Positions 7,325 through 15,547 of a DNA stretch of 16,475 nt are shown in pieces (positions within the stretch are counted from its first letter, which is position 1; each line of letters opens with the position of its first letter). The notes under the pieces were generated by a model that saw nothing but the letters and a program-made list of their open reading frames with translations, searched no databases and was not told where the DNA came from. The DNA comes from Planctomycetaceae bacterium. GTDB lineage: Bacteria > Planctomycetota > Planctomycetia > Pirellulales > Thermoguttaceae. Both the position numbers and the translations under genes were made by a program. Where the stretch lies: contig JAITKS010000300.1 in assembly GCA_031278315.1 (NCBI GenBank), forward strand, positions 1 to 16,475, given 5' to 3'.

Positions 7325-8329
7325 ATGCGTATTCGTTGGCGGGGGTTAGAGCTTCCTAGTAAAGTAACGTGTAATGCGGAGACACTTACAGATACTTACG
7401 GCAGTTTTGTTGCAGAACCGTTTGAACGCGGTTTTGGTCATACGGTTGGTAACAGTTTACGCCGTGTATTGTTATCGAGTCTTGAAGGCAGTGCTATTAC
7501 GCGAGTCAAAATTAAAAATGCTCTTCATGAATTTACATCAATTAAAGGTGTACTCGAAGACGTAACTGAAATCACACTCAACATTAAGTCGCTGGTCGTA
7601 AAGTTATATGACGAGAAACCGAGAATATTACGTATCACAAAAAACACTGCCGGTCCAGTTACAAGTGATGATATTATCGGTGATGACACCGTTGATGTCA
7701 TTGCGAAAAATCATTTCATTGCAACTTTGACTGACGATGTTATGTTCGATGTTGAAATGGTTGTCGAAAATGGTCGCGGTTATGTACCGGCATCTGAACA
7801 GTTGGCTTACATCAGAGATAGAGGCGAAGATATAGGTTTCATTCCGCTCGACGCAGCTTTTAGTCCTGTCGTAAGAGTACAATACAACGTTGATGAAACT
7901 CGTGTCGGACAAAAAACAAATTACGATAGATTGACAATGCAAATTTGGACAGACGGTTCTATTAGTCCTGAAATGGCATTAGTCGAAGGGGCAAAAATTT
8001 TCCGTAAACATCTAAATCCATTCGTGCAATATGACCGCTTGGGACAACCCGTTTTTTCAAGAGCAAAACAATCCTCATACGACGGTATCGATCCGTCGTT
8101 AGGTATGAAATTGTCGATGGCAATTCAAGAGTTAGGACTTTCCGTAAGAGCAATGAATTGTATCGAAGGTGAAGATATAAAAATTATTCGTGACCTTGTC
8201 TCTCGAACTGAAGAATCGCTGCTAGAGTTACGAAACTTTGGAGAAACTACTTTAACGGAAGTAAAAGATAAACTCGCAAAATTAGACCCGAACTTAAAAT
8301 TAGGAATGAAACTTCCGTCCGTTGAGTAA
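7325..8329 (+). CDS. rpoA: DNA-directed RNA polymerase subunit alpha
   Basis: Alpha subunit that dimerises to scaffold RNA polymerase and contacts UP elements and activators. At 334 residues it matches the family. The N-terminal domain has FGHTVGNSLRRVLLSSLEGSAIT (37-59) in the dimerisation region. The C-terminal domain starts near 270, with LSVRAMNCIEGEDI (272-285; R275, N278 and C279 correspond to the DNA-contacting R265, N268 and C269 of E. coli) and RNFGETTLTEVKDKL (303-317). GGAG (7314-7317) sits 7 nt before ATG. Normally rpoA lies in the alpha operon with rpsM, rpsK, rpsD and rplQ; here none of these flank it, and a phosphofructokinase gene and an EpsI-type gene are the neighbours. Confidence 0.98.
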   Translation: MRIRWRGLELPSKVTCNAETLTDTYGSFVAEPFERGFGHTVGNSLRRVLLSSLEGSAITRVKIKNALHEFTSIKGVLEDVTEITLNIKSLVVKLYDEKPRILRITKNTAGPVTSDDIIGDDTVDVIAKNHFIATLTDDVMFDVEMVVENGRGYVPASEQLAYIRDRGEDIGFIPLDAAFSPVVRVQYNVDETRVGQKTNYDRLTMQIWTDGSISPEMALVEGAKIFRKHLNPFVQYDRLGQPVFSRAKQSSYDGIDPSLGMKLSMAIQELGLSVRAMNCIEGEDIKIIRDLVSRTEESLLELRNFGETTLTEVKDKLAKLDPNLKLGMKLPSVE

Positions 8330-8341
8330 TGTTGAAAACGC

Positions 8342-8401
8342 TGATTAATACTGACATGATTAATACTGTCATGATTAATACTGTCATGATTAATATTGTC
8401 A
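8342..8401. repeat. Four 15-bp tandem repeats after rpoA
   Basis: TGATTAATACTGACA, then two TGATTAATACTGTCA and one TGATTAATATTGTCA, exactly end to end. TGACA of the first unit is the reverse complement of TGTCA in the next ones, so alternative small hairpins are possible. It may act as a weak rpoA terminator, but no U-run follows. Confidence 0.9.
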
Positions 8402-8473
8402 ACAGACAAATGAGAAAAGAAATTTCGCAATATAGTGAATTTCTAAAAACCTAATGTAAAAAATTTTTTGTTA

Positions 8474-8555
8474 GAAGGAACGCGGTTGTCTCGACCGCAT
8501 ATTTAGATGTTTTTTGTACAAAAAAACAGTGTAGGCGGGATGTCTGTGTTCCTTT
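8474..8555. repeat. Dispersed inverted-repeat element, copy 1
   Basis: Outer arms AAGGAAC (8475-8481) and GTTCCTT (8548-8554) enclose a GCGGT...ACCGC hairpin (8482-8498) and the palindrome TTTTTTGTACAAAAAA (8510-8525). The left part matches the reverse complement of 15511-15547 at about 28 of 36 positions, with all differences transitions. It looks like a decayed small hairpin repeat (MITE- or REP-like), non-coding. Confidence 0.7.
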
Positions 8556-8704
8556 TAATATTCGATTTTTGTTTTTTGATTCAATTACGAAATATACTGA
8601 AAATTCAAGAACGAAACGCAATCTGCATATTTGTAAAAAACTGAATTTTCAATTTGGAAAACTAATTTGATATAACAAATCAAATGATATAACAAATCAA
8701 AAAA

Positions 8705-9388
8705 ATGAGTAATGAAAAATCCAAAAGTCCTTTTCAGCTTTATATCGGCATAGTAATTGCAATAGCAATTTTATCAACTATAACGGTTTATATTGGCGTG
8801 AAAACAGCTCGTTGGTCTAATTTTTCTGGAATAGACGAAGCAAGAAAAAAACTAAAAGAGTTACCTTTAACAATCGGTGATTGGACGGCTGAAGGCGAAA
8901 ACAAGTTATCTGATGAAGACACCAAGAGTTTGCAAATTCAGGATAGTTATATTTCACGCCGATATAAAAATGCTAAAACGCAATCAATTGTTTACATTAC
9001 GATTATGGTCGGCAAGACAGGAATAATTGTAGTACATTCACCAGAGATTTGCTTCGGCGGACGTGATTACAAAAAAGACGCCAAAGGTAGAATATCTGTT
9101 AATTTTCCGATTCTTGATTTCGTTAGTAAGGCAACAGATGAGAACACATTGTGGAAAGTTAAATTTATTAATAATTCTGCGAGAGGCGGTATTATTTCTT
9201 TTTACTACGGTGTGAACGCAGGAAATGGATGGGTCGCAGATGAGAACCCGCGAGGCAAGTTTATGAGTTTTCGTTACGTTTATAAAATTCAGGTACAAGC
9301 AAGCGAAAACGATCAAGATGACATCGCAAAAACATTTTTGACTGATTGTTTACCAACGATACGTAATTATATTTTACCATGTAGATAA
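8705..9388 (+). CDS. Exosortase-associated EpsI-type protein (DUF3485-like)
   Basis: Probable membrane-anchored protein of the EpsI group that usually accompanies exosortases in exopolysaccharide or protein-sorting systems; its biochemical role is not settled. One N-terminal hydrophobic segment (about 11-32) would anchor it, with the rest outside the cytoplasm. Family-like features are the PLTIGDW segment (54-60), the SRRY stretch (84-87) and HSPEICF (111-117), resembling the conserved HSPExC motif. At 227 residues it is about normal for the group. The start follows a tandem 17-bp repeat and has no Shine-Dalgarno; an alternative start is unlikely because the membrane segment follows directly. 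No exosortase or glycosyltransferase is adjacent within the window, so the partner would be encoded elsewhere. Confidence 0.65.
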   Translation: MSNEKSKSPFQLYIGIVIAIAILSTITVYIGVKTARWSNFSGIDEARKKLKELPLTIGDWTAEGENKLSDEDTKSLQIQDSYISRRYKNAKTQSIVYITIMVGKTGIIVVHSPEICFGGRDYKKDAKGRISVNFPILDFVSKATDENTLWKVKFINNSARGGIISFYYGVNAGNGWVADENPRGKFMSFRYVYKIQVQASENDQDDIAKTFLTDCLPTIRNYILPCR

Positions 9389-9808
9389 TTTGTACAACTC
9401 ATATTTACGTATCGTGTTATGAATTTCGGCAATATAAAGTAATTTCGGCAATATCAAAGACGGTGATATAAAAGATTATTCATTAAAAAGTCTGTTTTAC
9501 GAAATGCAAGCAGGCAGCTCAAACCGAAAATTCAAGTGAGAACAATTTAAAACTTTAGACATCAGTGTAAATCTGTTTTTAGTGAGAACGAATTATTGTG
9601 AATTTTTTACGGTTTGAGGTTTGAAATCTAAATGTTGCAAATGTTGTAATTGTATAAATGTGTGTTTGAGAATTTATTGGCATAAGCAAAATTTGTGTTT
9701 GAGGTTAATAAATTAAAGGCGCAATTCGGCATTGCAAATATGAAGATTAACTAACCTTGTAACGAGTGTATATTTTCCAAAATTAACAACAAACAACATA
9801 TTTGTACG
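9389..9808. other. EpsI-type / POT spacer
   Basis: This 420-bp region has no visible gene. It contains the 19-bp tandem duplication of AATTTCGGCAATAT (9422 and 9441) and copy A of an element that recurs downstream of cas13d (about 9441-9550). The remainder, up to the transporter start, is AT-rich and I see nothing definite in it. Confidence 0.5.
9441..9550 (+). other. Candidate structured element, copy A
   Basis: It shares with 15130-15225 the blocks TATTCATTAAAAAG (9477-9490) and TCAAACCGAAAATT, then GAGAACA and TTTAAAA. Between the blocks GTCTG (9490-9494) can pair with CAGGC (9511-9515) across a 16-nt loop. The other copy has GCTTG and CAAGC with the same loop length, so paired positions changed together. 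An outer AATTTCGG/CCGAAAATT pairing is possible. I do not recognise a known RNA family, and the orientation is arbitrary. Confidence 0.45.
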
Positions 9809-11821
9809 ATGAGTAACAATAATGTATCTTCAATGCGGCATCCTACTGGTCTATGGGTGCTTTTTACGACGGAGATGTGGGAGCGATTCGCTTTTTATGC
9901 GATGCGGGCGATATTGGTTCTTTATTTAGCCAGTGTTTCGACAAACGAGTGGACACCCGGCTTTGGCTGGAGTGAAGCTGACGCTTACAAACTTTACGGA
10001 TGGTACACCGGACTAGTGTATTTATCGCCGTTGTTGGGCGGCTGGATTGCGGATCGGTTTATTGGTCAGCGGTATTGTGTAATATTTGGTGCGATCTTGA
10101 TGACGTTGGGTGAATTTTTTCTCGCAGCTACGGAATTTGTAAGGATTGGCGGCGGAATTAAGGTAACTTATGGAACAGACCCAACGGCATTGGTCGTGTT
10201 TTACATCGGGCTTGGACTGATGATTTTGGGAAATGGATTTTTCAAACCGTGTATTTCTGTGATGGTTGGTCAACTTTATGCTCAGGGAGATCGAAGGCGT
10301 GATGTAGCGTTTACGATCTTTTACATGGGAATAAATTTGGGCGCATTCTTTTCGCCGCTGATTGCGGGTACGGTTGCGGAGATTTATGGTTTTCATTTCG
10401 GATTTATTATTGCCGGTCTTGGGATGATTTGCGGATTGATTTCGTTTCTAGCATTAAACAAAAAACATTTGAAGGGGATTGGTCTTGCTCCTGTTAAACA
10501 TGATTCTAGGGTTGAGATGACGCCGGAGGAAAAAGCTGCTCATGAGAAGTTAGTTTACGAGCAAACAAGACCGCTTGACAGAAAAGATTATGATCGAATT
10601 TACGTGATTATTGCGCTTTCGATTTTTGTGATTGCATTTTGGGCAGCATTTGAGCAAGCGGGTTCGTCGTTGAATATATTTGCGAAGAAAAATACTAATC
10701 GTAATATTCCTGAATCGGTAATTAATTTTTCGCCTAGTTTTGTCAAGGGATATTTTTTAGACAATGAGCAAGTTATTGAGTACAAGTCGATTATTGATCG
10801 TCTTGAGCAGTTAGAGAAGCAAGCTAATCGTGTTAAGAATGAGGGCGGGACGGCGGCAGCGGCGAGTCAGCAATTGCAGCGGGAAACGTTTATGCAAAGG
10901 GCGAAACGTTTATTTTCGTTTGCGAAGGCGGAGCAGGAAAAGGACAAATCGATTAGACAAATTTACGATGATCTTGTTATTAGATCGGACAAGTTAAAGG
11001 ATCGTTTGGGTGCAGATGAGGATAAGGACATTATCAAGAGGATGAAGATAATTTTGGATGAGCGTTCAGTTGAGTTGAATAATCAACTTGGCGAAGCGGG
11101 GTATAAAGACGTTGTTGAATCGGTGAACAAGTTGAATAATTATTTATCGTTGAGGGCGTCGGGGTTGAAGGAGCAGTTGACGTCTAATGAGTACAATGAT
11201 GTAGTTGAGGCTGTAGGCAAGTTACGAAAGGCGGAAGAAAATTTAGGCAAGGAATTTGTGCCGCAAACGAATATTTATACATTTCCGGCGACTTGGTATC
11301 AATCGGTTAATTCGTTTTGGATTATTGTATTTGCGCCGATATTTGCGGTAATGTGGGCGGTTCTTGCGAGATTTAGAATTGAGCCGAGTACGCCGACCAA
11401 GTTTGCGTTGGGTGCGTTATTGGTTTCTGCGAGTTTCTTTGTAATGATACCGGGGGCGATTGAGGCGAAGTCTTCGGGGGGGAATGCAGCAGCGTATTGG
11501 TTAATTCTTTGTTATTTATTAGCGACGTGGGGGGAGCTTTGTCTTTCGCCGATTGGCTTATCGATGATTACCAAGTTAGCACCGGTGAGGTATGCGTCGT
11601 TATTTATGGGCGTTTGGTTTTTTTCGAGTAGTATTGCGTATATTTTAGCGGGGCAATTAGCGAGTATATTTGGTTCAGGTGACGGTTTTAGTTTCTTTTT
11701 GGGTGAAAAATCGGGAATGGCTGATTTTTTCTTATTAATGGCAATTATTCCGATGGTATTTGGATTTATAGCGTTAATATTAGCTCCAAAACTAAAAAGA
11801 ATGATGCATGAAGCAGATTAA
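9809..11821 (+). CDS. POT/PTR-family proton-dependent peptide transporter with large insert
   Basis: Inner-membrane proton-coupled symporter of di- and tripeptides (MFS superfamily). Hallmarks are E22-x2-E25-R26-F in TEMWERFAFY (21-30), the proton-coupling ExxER motif of TM1; GGWIADRFIGQR (77-88); GNGFFKPCIS (141-150) with the conserved Lys146; and FEQAGSSLN (281-289) with Glu282 in TM7. TM8 resumes at TWYQSVNSFWIIVFAPIFAVMW (two parts, about 495-516). Length is 670 residues against the usual 450-520. The excess is a charged helical insert at about 310-488 in the TM7-TM8 loop, predicted to face outward, with three imperfect repeats. Third-position use looks G-richer than in neighbouring genes. 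No good Shine-Dalgarno precedes the ATG. Peptide uptake fits a nutrient scavenger. It directly precedes cas13d but is not obviously linked to it. Confidence 0.93.
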   Translation: MSNNNVSSMRHPTGLWVLFTTEMWERFAFYAMRAILVLYLASVSTNEWTPGFGWSEADAYKLYGWYTGLVYLSPLLGGWIADRFIGQRYCVIFGAILMTLGEFFLAATEFVRIGGGIKVTYGTDPTALVVFYIGLGLMILGNGFFKPCISVMVGQLYAQGDRRRDVAFTIFYMGINLGAFFSPLIAGTVAEIYGFHFGFIIAGLGMICGLISFLALNKKHLKGIGLAPVKHDSRVEMTPEEKAAHEKLVYEQTRPLDRKDYDRIYVIIALSIFVIAFWAAFEQAGSSLNIFAKKNTNRNIPESVINFSPSFVKGYFLDNEQVIEYKSIIDRLEQLEKQANRVKNEGGTAAAASQQLQRETFMQRAKRLFSFAKAEQEKDKSIRQIYDDLVIRSDKLKDRLGADEDKDIIKRMKIILDERSVELNNQLGEAGYKDVVESVNKLNNYLSLRASGLKEQLTSNEYNDVVEAVGKLRKAEENLGKEFVPQTNIYTFPATWYQSVNSFWIIVFAPIFAVMWAVLARFRIEPSTPTKFALGALLVSASFFVMIPGAIEAKSSGGNAAAYWLILCYLLATWGELCLSPIGLSMITKLAPVRYASLFMGVWFFSSSIAYILAGQLASIFGSGDGFSFFLGEKSGMADFFLLMAIIPMVFGFIALILAPKLKRMMHEAD

Positions 11822-12125
11822 AGAATTTTTGTAATCAATGAGTTGTAATTTTAGTTTAGTTTAGTTTACTTTACTTTACGTAATTTCGGATTACAATTTG
11901 AATTAGTTTTTATGTTGTCATAATATTTCTATCTATTAACAATAACAATTAATTTTAACAATAATTTTGATCACAAAAAAACGTACTATTCACATTAGAT
12001 TTTTTAACCTCTTTTTCAGTAAATTAGTAAATAGGATAAAAAGGATAAAAAGTCGAATATAATTTTCAAAATTTCAATCAATCACCACAATCAATTAACA
12101 ATCACTTTTTATGAAAGGGTAAATT
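11822..12125. other. Upstream region of cas13d
   Basis: This 304-bp spacer has no gene. Pentamer repeats (TTTAG, then TTTAC) follow the transporter stop at about 11852-11880. A TATAAT occurs at 12058-12063 without a matching -35 box, so the cas13d promoter is uncertain. TACTATTCACATTAGA (11984-11999) resembles TACTATTCATACTAGA downstream of cas13d (15113-15128), matching at 14 of 16 bases. Confidence 0.4.
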
Positions 12126-15044
12126 ATGTCAAATAAAAATGACAAAAAGAAAACCAAAGCGAAACGTCTTGGGATCAAGTCTATTCTCATTCATGGGGAT
12201 AATCGGCTTGCGATTACAACATTCGGAAAAGGTAATAACGCCGAAATCGCCTTAAAAAGCGACACAAAAGGTAATGAAATCAAAGACAAATTGCCAACAA
12301 AAGTCGGAGGCGGACAAGTCCACAAAATCGCACCGGATATTGATGTGAAAGGTAGAGATTATCAAGGTAATAAACTCGATGCACTACTAAATAATCCTGC
12401 CGAACATGCCGGTGAAGATTATCTGAAACTTAAATCCCAACTCGAAAAAGAATTTTTCGGACAAGAATTTCCAAACGATAATATCCGTATTCAAATTATT
12501 CACAATATTCTCGATATTCAAAAGATTTTGGGATTGTATATCGCTGACATTATTTATTGCGTGAATAATTTGCAAGACTCACCAGAAGATATTGTTGGTT
12601 TGGCAATGAACGAGAAGACTGTCAATATCAATTTAGGTAAGATGTTACCTTATCTTGGTTTTTTCGGCAATGTTTTTCAAACGTTACCGAAAATCGCAGC
12701 GAATTTACGGGAAAATGTCGGAAAACTTAAAGAATTGGAAGAACAACTCAAATCTAAGTCAACTCCACAATTCAAGCAGGCAAATTTGCGGTTAGATATT
12801 GATAACTTGAAAAAGGAAAAAAATATTTCAAAGGACGACATCAAAAAATATGAGACATATTGTAATAATACGGAAATTGTTGATAAACACAACAAATCTG
12901 TTCTCCGATTACTTGGGGCGTGCCGTCAATGTACTGCTCATTTCAAGGGTGAAAATTCTATTTTCTTTCTGGGAAATCAGAATATCAAAGAGACATTAAA
13001 AAATAAATACAGTAAAACCGATTGGGATATTATTGAACAATCCTACACCAAACGGACAGAATCAATCAACAAAACATTTCTTAATCATTCCAAAGTAAAT
13101 TTACGAATTCTTTTCGGTATTTTTGATAACGTTGAAAAGGACAAAATTATTGAAGAATATTTTCGTTTTGCAATTCTCAAAGAGGGAAAGAATCTCGGTT
13201 TGAATATGACATACTTGCGTGAAACGATACTTGACGAATACTTAAAGCAAATTAAGGAATCAAAAAAATTTGATTCTTGCCGCAGCAAAATTTACTGTAT
13301 TATCGACTACATTTTGTATCGTCAGCTTCACGATACAGACGAACTGAACAATATGGTAGCGAAATTGCGGGTAACACAAGACTCTGAAGAGAAAGAAATA
13401 TTGTACAAATCTTTTGCTCAAACTGCGTGGGAACAAACGCAGCGGTATATTTTGCCGTTTTATGAGAGGTTTTTGGGTAATTCATATCCTGCATTTAATT
13501 CAGGTTCATTGAATACGCAGCTTGATAAGAGATTGCAAAAAATTATAGTTTCGGATATTCCTTTCGTTCAGATTCTTGCTTTTCTTTGCAATTTTCTTGA
13601 AGGTAAAGAAATCAATGAATTGTTATCTGCTTATATTCACAAGTTTGAAAATATTCAATCGTTTATTGATACGTTGCAAGGATTGGGCGAAACAGTCAAA
13701 TTTACGCCGTCTTATGAATTGTTTAATGGTAATGATAATGAATTGGCAAAAAAAATTGCGAAACAACTTCGTTTTATTATAAGTATCGGCAAGATGAAAG
13801 GAGATTTAAGCGAGGCGAAACGTCCGTTATTCAAAACGGCGATAAGAATGTTGGGTATTGAAAAACTTGATATTGAACAGGATGAAGAAAAGTTTAATAC
13901 ATGGCTTGAAGAAAATGTACTTACTGGCGATCCATCCAAGAAAAAAGATTGTAATCCGTTTCGTAATTTTATTGCGAAACAGGTTATTGAATCGCGGCGG
14001 TTTATTTATCTTGTCAAGTACACGAAACCGCAAACGGTACGAACATTGATGCAAAACGGGCATATTGTACGTTATGTTTTAACGCGGTTACCGGAAACGC
14101 AAATTGATAAATATTATGAACGGATCGAAAACGGTAAAGAAAAAAAATTGTCAGAAAAAATTGATGTTTTAACCAATAAACTATCATCTCTTTCGTTTCA
14201 ATTGCTTGTTGACAACAAAGGTAAAATCAAAGACGCCTCAAAAAGACCGGGTAAACAAAACGTAGAACTTGAAAAACTCAAAGGACTTGTCGGTTTATAT
14301 TTGACAGTTGCGTTTGTTGCGATCAAAAATCTTGTCAAGACCAATGCTCGTTATTACATTGCGTTTGCTGCTTTCGATAGAGACTTTCATTTATTCGAAG
14401 AAAAATTGAAAAATGATCCGGATTTCAAACAAAAAATCGGGAAATACGACAATTATTTTGCGATTACAGAATATTTTCTCAATAATGACGACAAGAAAAA
14501 ATACATTCCGGATCCGAGTTTATCTGACGAGGAGAATAAAAAAGCGTTGTTTAAGTTTCTTGATTCGCGGGAGAATAAGCAGCATTTTACAAAAAAATGG
14601 AACGAGATTTTGCGCAACAATATTTCCGCAGCGAAAGAAATTCATGAAACAGGATTACTTTTGACATCTGCGCGTAACAATGTTGCGCATTTGAATGTGC
14701 TGACGATGTTACCGAAGTATGTCGGTGATTTCAAAAAAGGAAACAAACAACCGATGACTTCATATTTTGAACTTTATCATTATGTATTACAGAGATTGAT
14801 GACCTCCCCTGATTCTTTGAATGAAATACCAAAATTACAATCTTTCGGCGAAATGTTGCAAAAATATAATGCGCCGAATAATGATTTGATGAAGTTGATG
14901 TTTGTTTCGTTTGCGTACAATTTATCGCGATACAAAAATTTAACTATTGAAGCGTTGTTTGATGAGGACAGCGAAACTGGTAAAGAATTAACGGTCAAAT
15001 GGAAACAAAAAGAAGACGAAAAGAAAAAGAAAAAAAACAATTAA
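12126..15044 (+). CDS. cas13d: CRISPR-associated RNA-guided RNase Cas13d (Type VI-D effector)
   Basis: Single-protein effector that processes its own crRNA and, on binding target RNA, cuts it and nearby RNA with a composite HEPN nuclease. It is 972 residues, the Cas13d size (about 920-970). HEPN1 has RQCTAH (R267, H272) and HEPN2 has RNNVAH (R850, H855), near the positions known for RfxCas13d (239/244 and 858/863). From memory, further Cas13d matches are KRLGIKSILIHGDNRLAITT (14-32) in the N-terminal domain, IQIIHNILDIQKIL (122-135), FDSCRSKIYCIIDY (382-395), FLEGKEINELL (490-500), KNLVKTNARYYIAF (734-747), SYFELYHYVLQRL and KNLTIEALFDED (937-948). A Lys-rich tail ends the protein. AAAGGG (12114-12119) lies 6 nt before ATG. 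The reading frame is intact. The array lies 0.8 kb downstream on the same strand; no cas1, cas2 or WYL gene is present. Confidence 0.96.
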   Translation: MSNKNDKKKTKAKRLGIKSILIHGDNRLAITTFGKGNNAEIALKSDTKGNEIKDKLPTKVGGGQVHKIAPDIDVKGRDYQGNKLDALLNNPAEHAGEDYLKLKSQLEKEFFGQEFPNDNIRIQIIHNILDIQKILGLYIADIIYCVNNLQDSPEDIVGLAMNEKTVNINLGKMLPYLGFFGNVFQTLPKIAANLRENVGKLKELEEQLKSKSTPQFKQANLRLDIDNLKKEKNISKDDIKKYETYCNNTEIVDKHNKSVLRLLGACRQCTAHFKGENSIFFLGNQNIKETLKNKYSKTDWDIIEQSYTKRTESINKTFLNHSKVNLRILFGIFDNVEKDKIIEEYFRFAILKEGKNLGLNMTYLRETILDEYLKQIKESKKFDSCRSKIYCIIDYILYRQLHDTDELNNMVAKLRVTQDSEEKEILYKSFAQTAWEQTQRYILPFYERFLGNSYPAFNSGSLNTQLDKRLQKIIVSDIPFVQILAFLCNFLEGKEINELLSAYIHKFENIQSFIDTLQGLGETVKFTPSYELFNGNDNELAKKIAKQLRFIISIGKMKGDLSEAKRPLFKTAIRMLGIEKLDIEQDEEKFNTWLEENVLTGDPSKKKDCNPFRNFIAKQVIESRRFIYLVKYTKPQTVRTLMQNGHIVRYVLTRLPETQIDKYYERIENGKEKKLSEKIDVLTNKLSSLSFQLLVDNKGKIKDASKRPGKQNVELEKLKGLVGLYLTVAFVAIKNLVKTNARYYIAFAAFDRDFHLFEEKLKNDPDFKQKIGKYDNYFAITEYFLNNDDKKKYIPDPSLSDEENKKALFKFLDSRENKQHFTKKWNEILRNNISAAKEIHETGLLLTSARNNVAHLNVLTMLPKYVGDFKKGNKQPMTSYFELYHYVLQRLMTSPDSLNEIPKLQSFGEMLQKYNAPNNDLMKLMFVSFAYNLSRYKNLTIEALFDEDSETGKELTVKWKQKEDEKKKKKNN

Positions 15045-15129
15045 CCAACAAACAATTTTTTCCAGTAATATACCAATTACACTTTAAAATTCATTTTTTA
15101 TTTTTTTTAATATACTATTCATACTAGAA

Positions 15130-15225
15130 AATTTCGGCGATCAGAAGCTATTCATTAAAAAGCTTGCTTTTCGATAGGTAATCAAGCGAATCAAACCGAA
15201 AATTAAAGGGAGAACAGTTTAAAAT
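15130..15225 (+). other. Candidate structured element, copy B
   Basis: Contains TATTCATTAAAAAG (15149-15162) and TCAAACCGAAAATT (15191-15204), as in copy A. GCTTG (15162-15166) pairs with CAAGC (15183-15187) across a 16-nt loop, with two covarying pairs relative to copy A. AATTTCGG (15130-15137) can pair with CCGAAAATT (15196-15204). It follows cas13d by about 85 bp, so it may be in the cas13d 3' UTR, or a repeat that inserted there. Confidence 0.45.
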
Positions 15226-15478
15226 ATTGTAATATTTCACTGAGATATTATCTATTTTTTTACTGTATTCAAATTATTAAAAAATAATATACAATCATTA
15301 ACTTGTCTGTGTTCTTTGACATCTTGACATGTTGAAGAATATTACACTGATAATATTAAACGGAATATAACACGGATAATTTAGAAAAGATATTTGACAA
15401 TTAGGCGGTGCAAAATTTCCTGCAGCAATGGAGACATTTAACAGTAGTGATATCGGGAATTTTAAAAAACTAATTTAG

Positions 15479-15547
15479 GAGGAATGCGGACAATTCGCCT
15501 GTGATTTAAACGCCTGAATATGCGGTTGAGACGACTATGTTCCTTCT
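15479..15547. repeat. Dispersed inverted-repeat element, copy 2 (inverted)
   Basis: AGGAAT (15480-15485) and GTTCCTT (15539-15545) bound a segment whose right half, read in reverse complement, aligns with 8474-8509: AGAAGGAAC, GTCTC and ACCGCATATT are shared and the differences are transitions. It is therefore an old copy in opposite orientation, located between cas13d and its array. Confidence 0.65.

Larger units (their letters stand above)
8330..8704. other. rpoA / EpsI-type spacer, made of repeats
   Basis: No gene is visible. The spacer is largely repeats: four 15-bp units after rpoA, a dispersed inverted-repeat element (8474-8555) and a 17-bp tandem pair TGATATAACAAATCAAA at 8668-8684 and 8685-8701 that runs into the next start codon. 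Confidence 0.6.

Noticed and set aside
14780..15040. Minus-strand ORF inside the end of cas13d
   Set aside because: It is the antisense shadow of Lys-rich coding sequence (poly-Phe stretch) with no independent support.
12126..15044. Assignment as Cas13a or one of the very small Cas13 types
   Set aside because: The repeat stem resembles Cas13a repeats, but the protein matches Cas13d blocks along its length, is about 200 residues shorter than typical Cas13a and far longer than the smallest Cas13 types.
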